From positions 1 to 6,645 of the forward strand of contig JAQTMD010000084.1 of assembly GCA_028714595.1 (NCBI GenBank): DNA of 6,645 bases. The letters run 5' to 3'. The notes beneath the pieces were generated by a model, which was not told where the DNA came from, did not search any database, and was given only the letters and a program-made list of their open reading frames with translations. This DNA comes from Candidatus Omnitrophota bacterium. Its GTDB lineage: Bacteria > Omnitrophota > Gorgyraeia > Gygaellales > Profunditerraquicolaceae. This document shows, one piece after another, positions 1-5,549 of this stretch. The stretch's first letter is position 1. Every line of letters begins with the position of its first letter. The position numbers were made by a program, and so were the translations under genes.

Positions 1-17
1 AGCGCCAAGCGCGAATT

Positions 18-46
18 TTTGAAAATGTTCGGCTCGAACTTTCAAA
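18..46. repeat. A/T-rich inverted repeat near the left edge
   Basis: GTTCG (27-31) and CGAAC (35-39) form a perfect 5-bp stem with a 3-nt loop. The flanking TTTGAAAA and TTTCAAA extend it as an imperfect stem with small bulges. A further CCGAAC at 53-58 echoes the GTTCGG at 27-32. TTTT at 47-50 follows the repeat on the plus strand, so it could be a weak terminator for a gene lying left of the window. No coding sequence is recognisable in 1-70. The function is unknown. Confidence 0.3.
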
Positions 47-71
47 TTTTCGACCGAACTCTTTTATTTTC

Positions 72-112
72 AAAAAATAAGCCCTTCTCCTTGATAGACG
101 GAGAAGGGCTTA
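72..112 (-). terminator. Intrinsic terminator of the tRNA gene
   Basis: A perfect 13-bp stem pairs 78-90 with 100-112 around a 9-nt loop. On the minus strand it is followed at once by six T (72-77) and then more A/T-rich sequence. It lies 8 nt past the CCA end of the minus-strand tRNA gene, the expected place for its terminator. On the plus strand the hairpin is not followed by a T run, so it acts in one direction. Confidence 0.9.
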
Positions 113-120
113 AGTTAAAT

Positions 121-385
121 TGGCTCCCCCTCTAGGACTCGAACCTAGGACTTACTGGTTACGAATTTTCCGGAATCGCTTCCGGGTTCGGACTATCTCT
201 TCTCCGTAGCTTGCGCCGTAGGAGGCGGGTGTATAGTCTCTGCACGTTTATCACGGCGAGGGCCGTGAATTTAGCTCAGGATTATCCCAGAGGGACTTCC
301 CTGAATTAGCCCGCAGTTACAGCCGCGGTTTCCCGCGGAAGCTGCCTTTGACAGCCAGTCGCTCTACCAGCTGAGCTAAGGGGGA
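121..385 (-). tRNA. tRNA-Asn(GUU), interrupted by a group I intron
   Basis: The 5' exon is 385-351 (35 nt) and the 3' exon is 161-121 (41 nt). Joined, they give a 76-nt tRNA with encoded CCA. Acceptor stem: TCCCCCT (385-379) pairs fully with AGGGGGA (131-125), then G73 and CCA. D arm: GCTC/GAGC with an AGCTGGTA loop containing GG. Anticodon stem: ACTGG (359-355) pairs with CCAGT (158-154). The variable loop is AAGTC. T arm: CTAGG/CCTAG with the loop TTCGAGT. The spliced anticodon loop is CTGTTAA, so the anticodon is GUU (Asn). U1 and discriminator G73 are also usual for bacterial tRNA-Asn. The unspliced precursor reads CTGTCAA at the same place, which would look like GUC (Asp) to a scanner unaware of the intron. 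The Asn call depends on the inferred splice sites, which follow group I rules (U before the intron, G at its end) and leave exactly seven loop bases. The gene has its own promoter and terminator. Confidence 0.93.
162..350 (-). ncRNA. Group I self-splicing intron (IC3-like, ORF-less, 189 nt) in tRNA-Asn
   Basis: The RNA runs from 350 to 162; positions below count from its 5' end. P1: exon GGCTGT pairs with the internal guide GCAGCT (6-11), with the expected U.G pair at the splice site. P2: CCGCGG/CCGCGG (13-18/23-28) capped by GAAA. P3: GCGGG/CCCGC (37-41/122-126). P4: TTCAGG/CCTGAG (46-51/71-76). P5: TCCC/GGGA (56-59/63-66). P6: TCACGGC/GCCGTGA (83-89/94-100). P7, the guanosine-binding helix: GACTAT/ATAGTC (113-118/155-160). 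P8: CTCC/GGAG (127-130/146-149), with an inner GGC/GCT hairpin closed by GCAA. P9: CCGGAA/TTCCGG (166-171/176-181) closed by GCGA. The last base is G. GNRA loops on P2 and P9 match the L2-P8 and L9-P5 contacts known in small tRNA introns such as that of Azoarcus. The conserved P, Q, R and S boxes are recognisable. There is no room for a homing endonuclease, so the intron is immobile by itself. It interrupts the tRNA between U35 and U36. Self-splicing is inferred, not shown. Confidence 0.93.
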
Positions 386-396
386 ATAGTAGGATT

Positions 397-424
397 ATTG
401 TACACTAACGCGAATTCTAGTCAA
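397..424 (-). promoter_or_regulatory. Sigma70-like promoter of tRNA-Asn
   Basis: On the minus strand there is a -35 box TTGACT (424-419), a 16-nt spacer, and a -10 box TACAAT (402-397). Transcription would begin near position 390, about 5 nt before the mature tRNA 5' end. The match to consensus is good, and the location directly ahead of a stable RNA gene supports it. Confidence 0.75.
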
Positions 425-457
425 GAAAAAAGGCTTTAATGACCCGCCCCTTTTCTT
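423..457 (-). terminator. Possible terminator overlapping the end of the TPR gene
   Basis: On the minus strand AAGAAAAGGGGC (457-446) can pair with GCCTTTTTTCTT (434-423) across 12 bp, including two G.U pairs. The 11-nt loop contains the TAA stop of the TPR gene. The six-T tract after GCC is right for an intrinsic terminator, although the G/C core is only about 3-5 bp. The far end of the stem overlaps the -35 box of the tRNA promoter, so the end of one transcript and the start of the next are packed together. Confidence 0.45.
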
Positions 458-1824
458 TTTGCATCATTCTCCCGGAGCATCTGCTCGTATTTCTCGGCTT
501 CCCTGGGATTTTCGATATGCCGGTAGAATTTTGCCACGTGGTTCAGTACAATGGAAAGTTCCTTGTCGCCGGGCGGACAGGCGCGCTGCGCGATCAGGAG
601 CATCTCCAGCCACATGCCTTCTGCCCTGGCGATATTACCCCGCGCATAAGCGATCTCCGCAAGCCGCTGGCGCAGTAAAAGGAATTCGGTCGAGTCCTGG
701 CCGCGGACCTTGTCCATGATCGCAACCGCCTTTTCAAAGAACGGCTGCGCCTCGGCGAATCTCTTTTCGGAAAAGTACACCTGACCGAGCCGGGCCGCTG
801 CCATGGCCCATTCTTCACTCTCGGCGCCCTTGGCCGTGCGGACGATCTCCAGCACGCGCTTAAAAAGCGGCCCTGCCTTATCGAATTTTGAGACGGTATG
901 ATACAGGTCCGCGAGGGAAAAATATGCTTCGGCGGTCTTCTCGTGTTCTTTGCCGAACGTCCGTTCGCTCCTGTCCACTGCCTTCAAGAACAGCTCTTCT
1001 GCCTTGGGAAATTGCAGCGTCGCCATATAGACCGTGCCCAGGTTCAGCATGGTCTGGATGGTATCGGGGTGGTCGTCGCCCAACCGCATGTATTCGATGT
1101 CGAATTCCCGCTTGAACGTATCTTCAGCCTCTACCAGCCTGCCGGCTCTATAATACATCATGCCCATTCGGTTGAGGAGCCCGGCCACATCCGCATGGTC
1201 GAACCCGAGCGATTGCTCGCTTGAGCCGAGCGCGGTTTTATAAAACTCTTCGGCGCGGGAAAGATTGCCTTTGGCCTCGTATATCGCTGCCAGGGCAGCC
1301 AGCGTTGAGGCGACTTCAGGATGGTTCTTGCCGAACGATTCCTGCTGGAGTTCCAGGAGCTCGTTGTATTTGGTTTCCGCTTCGGAAAAATTCTTTTCCT
1401 CGACCAGCTTTTGCGCTTCTTTTTGCAACTGCTCCATCTCTGTCTTACGGACTTCCTCTTTTCCCGGTCCTTTCAACGCTTCCGCAGCAGGCTCTTCTTT
1501 ATTTGCCCCGGCCAGGTCAACAGGCGCAGGCAGATCCGGCTCACGGACTTCAAGCTTTAACTCCGGCGCTTCCTCTTTAAGAACCGGCAAAGCCTCGCTC
1601 GAGACTTGCTCGAAAGCGTCCTGATACGGGGCTGTTTCCGCGGGACGCTCAACAGCGGTCTGAGAAACAGGCAGGGGACGCTTTTGAGCGGCAATGTACG
1701 TGTTGAATAGACCTGCGCAGACCCTGAAAAGCGCTGCGGCAACGATAAGAAGAATCAGGACAATAATCGCGCGCGGGTTGGAATACCCTGCTCCCCTATT
1801 TTTTGCCCGGTAGACAAACTGCAT
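436..1824 (-). CDS. Membrane-anchored TPR-repeat protein (kinesin light chain-type TPRs)
   Basis: 462 aa. A short basic N-terminus precedes one hydrophobic segment (about residues 18-39, rich in I, L, V and A) that should act as an uncleaved membrane anchor. Residues 50-125 form a Pro/Glu/Ala-rich linker, and 125-145 is a charged, coiled-coil-like helix. Residues 135-450 hold roughly seven TPR units with a period near 42 residues, longer than the standard 34. Recurrent features are A-E in the first helix, G..HP or G..H between units, and L..LA.(I/L)Y in the next helix, as in FGKNHPEVA, LGDDHPDTI and FGKEHEKTA. This is the TPR_10/TPR_12 type found in many bacterial scaffold proteins. The TPR domain probably faces the periplasm (inference from one N-terminal anchor with basic residues before it). 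ATG 1824 is preceded by AAAGGAG (1837-1831) with 6-nt spacing and by a good promoter. Binding partners cannot be told from sequence. The call of a TPR protein is firm; the biological role is unknown. Confidence 0.88.
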   Translation of the reverse strand: MQFVYRAKNRGAGYSNPRAIIVLILLIVAAALFRVCAGLFNTYIAAQKRPLPVSQTAVERPAETAPYQDAFEQVSSEALPVLKEEAPELKLEVREPDLPAPVDLAGANKEEPAAEALKGPGKEEVRKTEMEQLQKEAQKLVEEKNFSEAETKYNELLELQQESFGKNHPEVASTLAALAAIYEAKGNLSRAEEFYKTALGSSEQSLGFDHADVAGLLNRMGMMYYRAGRLVEAEDTFKREFDIEYMRLGDDHPDTIQTMLNLGTVYMATLQFPKAEELFLKAVDRSERTFGKEHEKTAEAYFSLADLYHTVSKFDKAGPLFKRVLEIVRTAKGAESEEWAMAAARLGQVYFSEKRFAEAQPFFEKAVAIMDKVRGQDSTEFLLLRQRLAEIAYARGNIARAEGMWLEMLLIAQRACPPGDKELSIVLNHVAKFYRHIENPREAEKYEQMLRENDAKRKGAGH

Positions 1825-1849
1825 ACAAAACTCCTTTATGACTTACGGT

Positions 1850-1878
1850 ATTATAACACTCCTGCCGTCGCTCAACAA
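1850..1878 (-). promoter_or_regulatory. Promoter of the TPR gene
   Basis: On the minus strand TTGTTG (1878-1873), a 17-nt spacer and a perfect TATAAT (1855-1850) lie 25 nt upstream of the ATG. The leader would be about 20 nt and includes the ribosome binding site AAAGGAG. Box quality and spacing are close to the sigma70 ideal. Confidence 0.7.
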
Positions 1879-1903
1879 CCGATACCTGGGCTAACAAAAA
1901 GTG

Positions 1904-1931
1904 TTGCAGACGGAAATTTTTAAGGTACAAT
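1904..1931 (+). promoter_or_regulatory. Promoter of the small lipoprotein gene
   Basis: TTGCAG (1904-1909), a 16-nt spacer and TACAAT (1926-1931) lie 30 nt upstream of the ATG. The -10 box is identical to that of the tRNA-Asn promoter. It points away from the TPR promoter; the two -35 boxes are about 25 nt apart, so one regulator bound between them could control both genes. That shared control is inference only. Confidence 0.6.
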
Positions 1932-1961
1932 GGGCGTAGACGATTTTATCAAGGAGGGCAT

Positions 1962-2345
1962 ATGTTCAAGAAAATCACGACGCTGGCGATTCTGGCGTGT
2001 CTGACAACATCCTTGTGCGGCTGCGCGGTCCTGTTGATCGGCGCAGGCGCCGCAGGCACTGCCTACTGGATGCAGGGAAAGCTGACGCAGGATCTCAATA
2101 CCCCGTTCGACCGCTCGGTCGACGCCGCCAAGAACGGTTTGCGCGCGCTGCGAATGACTATCGATAAAGAGACCCTGACGGACAGAACGGCGCAGTTCAT
2201 GAGCAAGTATACCGACGGCAGGACGGTCTGGGTAGACATCGAGAAAAGGACCGAGGCTGCCAGCCGTATCGAAGTGCGGGTGGGAGCGACCGGGGACAAG
2301 GACGCAGCCCAGAAAGTCATGAACTCCATCCGCAGGTACCTGTAA
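1962..2345 (+). CDS. Small lipoprotein of unknown function, DUF3568-like
   Basis: 127 aa. The N-terminus is a lipoprotein signal peptide: MFKK, then a hydrophobic stretch (residues 5-18), then the lipobox LCGC with C21 as the likely lipidated cysteine (C19 is an alternative). After C21 comes a short hydrophobic, Gly/Ala-rich stretch (AVLLIGAGAAG), then Y..QG.L......FD....A....L. This pattern is, from memory, that of the DUF3568 family of small bacterial lipoproteins; length and layout fit. The rest is a compact alpha/beta domain ending in a helix with an RRYL tail. The ATG is supported by AAGGAGG (1951-1957) four nt upstream and by a promoter. The gene is monocistronic, with a terminator 16 nt past the stop. 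The molecular function of the family is not known. Confidence is high that it is a lipoprotein and moderate for the family. Confidence 0.82.
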   Translation: MFKKITTLAILACLTTSLCGCAVLLIGAGAAGTAYWMQGKLTQDLNTPFDRSVDAAKNGLRALRMTIDKETLTDRTAQFMSKYTDGRTVWVDIEKRTEAASRIEVRVGATGDKDAAQKVMNSIRRYL

Positions 2346-2361
2346 ATCTCTCCTCAAAAAC

Positions 2362-2395
2362 AAAAAGCCGGGCTCGCCAAAAAGCCCGGCTTTTT
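2362..2395. terminator. Bidirectional terminator between the lipoprotein and rubrerythrin genes
   Basis: AAAAAGCCGGGCT (2362-2374) pairs perfectly with AGCCCGGCTTTTT (2383-2395) around an 8-nt loop. The plus strand ends in six T (2391-2396). The minus strand ends in TTTTTGTTTTTG. It sits 16 nt after the lipoprotein stop and 15 nt after the rubrerythrin stop, so it serves both converging transcripts. Confidence 0.92.
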
Positions 2396-2410
2396 TATTC
2401 AAAACCGTCA

Positions 2411-2989
2411 CTAAAAGTTCTCTGCTAAAACTTCGTAGAAGGCCTGCGGATGTTTGCACGCGGGGCACTCCTTCGGCGCCTCGGCGCCTTCAAAGACGTA
2501 GCCGCAATTGATGCAGTGCCACTTGACGGATGCCTTCTTCTGAAAGACTCCATTGTCAACGATGTTGTTGATCAGCTTGCGATAGCGGGATTCGTGGAAT
2601 TTCTCGACTTTGGCGATCTGCTCGAACGAGCGGCAGACGTCCGCAAACCCCTCCTCTTTGGCTATCCCGGCAAAATCAGAATATATCTTTGTCCATTCCA
2701 GGTTCTCTCCGTTCGCCGCTTCCTCGAGGTTTGTTTTTGTGTCCGCGATCTTTCCCGCGGGATATACGGCGGTTATCTCGGCGTCGCCCCCCTCCAGGTA
2801 CTTGAAGAACACCTTGGCGTGCTCCTTCTCGTTCTCCGCGGTCTCCATGAAGATATTGGCGATCTGCTCAAAACCCTGCTTGCGCGCCGCCGACGCAAAG
2901 TAGGTATAACGGTTACGCGCCTGCGATTCTCCGGCGAACGCCGTGAGCAGGTTTTTCTCGGTCCTCGTCCCTTTTATTGATTTTCCCAT
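2411..2989 (-). CDS. rbr: Rubrerythrin
   Basis: 192 aa, full length for a classical rubrerythrin. Residues 1-150 form a ferritin-like four-helix bundle with the diiron ligand pattern: E21 in FAGES, E54 and H57 in an ExxH, E95 and E98 in GENLE, and E129 and H132 in a second ExxH. Residues 157-192 are a rubredoxin domain with a Cys4 iron site (C159, C162, C175, C178). Such proteins reduce hydrogen peroxide to water in the cytoplasm of anaerobes and microaerophiles, taking electrons through the rubredoxin iron (family knowledge). ATG 2989 has a strong AAAGGAGG (3002-2995) five nt upstream. The gene starts 21 nt after the ABC-F stop with no room for a separate promoter there, so it is probably the last gene of the dnaX-recR-ABC-F operon. 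An internal promoter within the ABC-F gene cannot be excluded. All key residues are present. Confidence 0.96.
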   Translation of the reverse strand: MGKSIKGTRTEKNLLTAFAGESQARNRYTYFASAARKQGFEQIANIFMETAENEKEHAKVFFKYLEGGDAEITAVYPAGKIADTKTNLEEAANGENLEWTKIYSDFAGIAKEEGFADVCRSFEQIAKVEKFHESRYRKLINNIVDNGVFQKKASVKWHCINCGYVFEGAEAPKECPACKHPQAFYEVLAENF

Positions 2990-3010
2990 CTCCCCCTCCT
3001 TTGTTCAGGT

Positions 3011-4942
3011 CTATTCGATGACCTTTTCTATCTCTTTGATCTTTGTGTCAAGCTCACCGATCTCGACCTCGATCTCCTTGAGCCTGCGGCCGTATTCCCG
3101 CGCAGTATCCTCGTCGCGGAAAATACGGGGATTGGAAAGCGCGCGCGCCTTGGCATAGCTTTCCAGCCGCAGCTTCTCCTTTTGCTCCTCGAGTTTCTTT
3201 ATCCCGGCGCGGAGATCGGCATTATGCGACTTTCTCTTGCGCTCTTCTTCCCTGCGCAGGCGTTCCTCCTCTTTTTTGCGCGCAAGCTCCTGCCGCTTGC
3301 CCTCTTTTTCCGCATCATCTTTCGAGGGCTTCTTGCGCGGCAGGTCAACGAGCGCCTGGTCTTTCTTCTCAAGGTAATAATCGAAACCGCCGGGGAATTT
3401 GCGCACCCGGCCGTCTTTTACTTCATAGACCACGTTGGCTACCGAGCGCACAAAATGGATATCGTGGCTGATGAAGACGATGGTGCCCTGATATGAGTTC
3501 AATGCCCTGACCAGCGCGTCCACCGCGTCCACGTCCAAATGCGTGGTAGGCTCGTCAAGGAACAGGCAGTTGGGCGGATTGATCAAATATTTTGCCAGGA
3601 TGAGCCTGCTCTTTTCGCCGCCGGAAAGGACCTTGACGTACTTGTCCGCGTCGTCGCCGGTAAAGAAAAACGCCCCCAGGATGGAACGCACCACGGTCTC
3701 GGAGAGATACCCCGGGGCGGCGGAATACGCCTCCCGCAGCACGGTATTCTCCGGATTCAAGACGTCCATGCGCGTCTGGGAAAAATACCCGATGTCCACG
3801 TTGTGCCCCACGGTGCGCACGCCGGCGTCGATCTCCACGATACCTGCCATGATCTTCAGGAGCGTGGACTTGCCTGCGCCGTTCTCACCCACCAGGACCG
3901 CCTTCTCGCCCCGCGTGACCTCGAAATCAAAATCCCTGTACACCTGAATATCCCCGTACGCCTTGGAGATCTTTTCCAGGGCCATGATGCGATGGCCGCT
4001 TGTCCTCGTCGGAGGGAACTCGATGGCGCCGATACTCTCGCGCAGGTCGGGCGGCAGTTCGATAGCCTCTTTTTCCAGGCGCTCCAGCACCGTACGCTTG
4101 GCGCGCACTGACTGGGCCTTGTTGGGCTGGGCATGGAAACGGTCGACGAACCGCTGCAGCTGCTCGCGTTTCTTCTCCTGCTCCTTAAACTGTTTTTCCA
4201 GGTGCACGCGGCGCTCGCTCTTTATCTCTTCGTAGTGCTCGTAATTACCCTTGACCTTGAAGAGCGAGCCGTTTTCCAGGATAAGCGTGTAATTGGTGAC
4301 GTCGTTCAGGAAAGCCTTGTCGTGCGAGATCATGATGAACGTCCCGTCGAACGAGGCAAGGTAATCCTTGAGCCACAAAGCGGCGTTCAAATCAAGGTAG
4401 TTGGTGGGTTCGTCGAGGAGAAGGCAATCGTAGTGGAAGGTCAAGAGCTTTGCTAAAAGCGTGCGCATCTGCCATCCGCCGGACAGCTCGCGTATGGGCC
4501 GGTTAAAGTCCCGCTCGCGGAACCCCAGGCCCATGAGTATCTTCTTGGCCTTATGCTCGAGATCGAACACGCCGAGAGTCTCAAGTTCATGCAGGACCTC
4601 GCCGTAGCGGTTCGAGCCGGCCTCATTGCGCTCTTCCAGCCCTTCTTTTTCCTTTTTCAGCTGCATCACCAGCCGGTCGCCTTCGGTAAGCTCGGCAAGC
4701 ACGGTGTGCTCGGATTGAAAGTGCGCCTCCTGGGGAAGGTAGCCGAAGCGGAGATTCTTCGCGGCCTGCACCTCTCCCGACGACGGTTCGGCATCGCCGA
4801 GGATCAGCGAAAAAAGCGTGGACTTGCCTGCGCCGTTCGGGCCGATAAGGCCGATCTTCTCGCCTTTATAAATGGCAAGGTTGAGACCAGAGAACAAGAC
4901 TCTCTTGCCGTACTGTTTGGTGAGGTTGACCAGGCTGATCAT
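3011..4942 (-). CDS. ABC-F family ATPase, translation-factor type (Uup/YheS/YdiF-like)
   Basis: 643 aa with two ABC ATPase domains and no membrane segment, typical of ABC-F proteins that act on the ribosome rather than in transport. Domain 1: Walker A GPNGAGKST (34-42), signature LSGGW (153-157), Walker B CLLLDEPT (173-180), switch His H207. The interdomain linker (about 240-315), called the P-site tRNA interaction motif, is long, charged and helical, with FVDRFHAQPNKAQSVRAKR. Domain 2: Walker A GENGAGKST (352-360), signature LSGGE (439-443), Walker B CLFLDEPT (459-466), His H493. Catalytic glutamates E178 and E464 are both present. Residues 540-643 are a highly charged coiled-coil extension, as in the Uup/YheS subgroups, that may bind nucleic acid or ribosome. 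The exact subfamily, and whether it gives antibiotic resistance or is housekeeping, cannot be decided; the operon with dnaX and recR favours housekeeping. The start lies 6 nt after the recR stop and lacks a clear Shine-Dalgarno sequence, so translation may be coupled to recR. Confidence 0.95.
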   Translation of the reverse strand: MISLVNLTKQYGKRVLFSGLNLAIYKGEKIGLIGPNGAGKSTLFSLILGDAEPSSGEVQAAKNLRFGYLPQEAHFQSEHTVLAELTEGDRLVMQLKKEKEGLEERNEAGSNRYGEVLHELETLGVFDLEHKAKKILMGLGFRERDFNRPIRELSGGWQMRTLLAKLLTFHYDCLLLDEPTNYLDLNAALWLKDYLASFDGTFIMISHDKAFLNDVTNYTLILENGSLFKVKGNYEHYEEIKSERRVHLEKQFKEQEKKREQLQRFVDRFHAQPNKAQSVRAKRTVLERLEKEAIELPPDLRESIGAIEFPPTRTSGHRIMALEKISKAYGDIQVYRDFDFEVTRGEKAVLVGENGAGKSTLLKIMAGIVEIDAGVRTVGHNVDIGYFSQTRMDVLNPENTVLREAYSAAPGYLSETVVRSILGAFFFTGDDADKYVKVLSGGEKSRLILAKYLINPPNCLFLDEPTTHLDVDAVDALVRALNSYQGTIVFISHDIHFVRSVANVVYEVKDGRVRKFPGGFDYYLEKKDQALVDLPRKKPSKDDAEKEGKRQELARKKEEERLRREEERKRKSHNADLRAGIKKLEEQKEKLRLESYAKARALSNPRIFRDEDTAREYGRRLKEIEVEIGELDTKIKEIEKVIE

Positions 4943-4948
4943 AGTGGT

Positions 4949-5548
4949 TTACACGGGCCGGCGGGATTCAAGCGCCATGGACAGCGTTGCCGGGTCGGCG
5001 TACTCCAGGTTCGAACCGACGGGCAGGCCCAGGCCGATGCGGCTGATCGTTACGTCGAACGGTTTCAGTACCTTGGCAAGATACAGCGCCGTGGCCTCGC
5101 CTTCGGTGTCGGAATCCGTGGCGATGATGACTTCCTTGATATGCTCGGCATCGACGCGTTTGAGCAGGGTGTCGATGCGCAGGTCCTGCGGGCCCTTGCC
5201 TTCCAGCGGCGCAATGGCGCCCAAAAGCACGTGGTAGAGGCCGTGGAACGTGCCGGTCTTCTCAAGCGACGCCACGTCCGAGGGCTTCTCGACCACGCAG
5301 AGCACGTCGCGGACACGGCGCACGTCGCGGCAGATGGCGCAGGTCTCCTCGTCGCTCAGGTTATGGCAGATGGTGCAGAAATGCACGCTTTGCTTGACCC
5401 TGGTCAGGGCCTCGGCGATCTCGGACACTTCCTGCTCATTGGCATTGAGCACGTAGGTGACGATGCGCTCGGCGCTGCGCCTGCCGATGCCCGGCAGTTT
5501 CACCAGGCGTTCGATGAGTTTTTCTATGGAATCGGGGTAATTGGCCAT
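4949..5548 (-). CDS. recR: Recombination mediator protein RecR
   Basis: 199 aa, the usual RecR length. It acts with RecO (and RecF) to load RecA on SSB-coated single-stranded DNA at gaps. Domains in order: N-terminal helix-hairpin-helix (residues 8-35, LPGIGRRSAER); Cys4 zinc finger (C58, C61, C70, C73); Toprim domain (about 81-175) with VVEKPSD (E87, D91) and TDSDTEGEATA (144-154); C-terminal GLPVGSNLEYADPATL (174-189), the conserved RecR tail. Family members more often read ATNPTVEGEATA or PVGGDLEYAD at these places, so the DSDT and SN variants are mild differences and not damage. ATG 5548 comes one base after the dnaX TGA, with a purine-rich AGGGAAGG inside dnaX as ribosome binding site. 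That spacing suggests translation coupled to dnaX. No ybaB/ebfC gene lies between the two. Confidence 0.97.
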   Translation of the reverse strand: MANYPDSIEKLIERLVKLPGIGRRSAERIVTYVLNANEQEVSEIAEALTRVKQSVHFCTICHNLSDEETCAICRDVRRVRDVLCVVEKPSDVASLEKTGTFHGLYHVLLGAIAPLEGKGPQDLRIDTLLKRVDAEHIKEVIIATDSDTEGEATALYLAKVLKPFDVTISRIGLGLPVGSNLEYADPATLSMALESRRPV

Positions 5549-5549
5549 A

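Noticed and set aside
27..39. LexA/SOS-box-like palindrome GTTCGGCTCGAAC
   Set aside because: Gram-positive-type SOS boxes have the opposite order (GAAC first, GTTC last, with a 4-nt spacer). No SOS gene starts nearby.
121..385. tRNA-Asp(GUC) with an uninterrupted CTGTCAA loop
   Set aside because: The intron would then have to end just before CCAGT, where the preceding base is A and not the required terminal G. The 5' junction would also lack a U for the P1 U.G pair. Only the 35/36 split satisfies both rules and leaves a seven-base loop.
1920..2468. 182-codon minus-strand open frame across the lipoprotein gene
   Set aside because: It runs through the lipoprotein gene and the bidirectional terminator and has no ribosome binding site or recognisable domain. 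The plus-strand lipoprotein has a signal peptide, promoter and ribosome binding site.
2450..4456. Several plus-strand open frames of 100-190 codons opposite rubrerythrin and ABC-F
   Set aside because: They are shadows of strongly conserved minus-strand genes, with low-complexity Leu/Arg/Ser-rich translations and no initiation signals.
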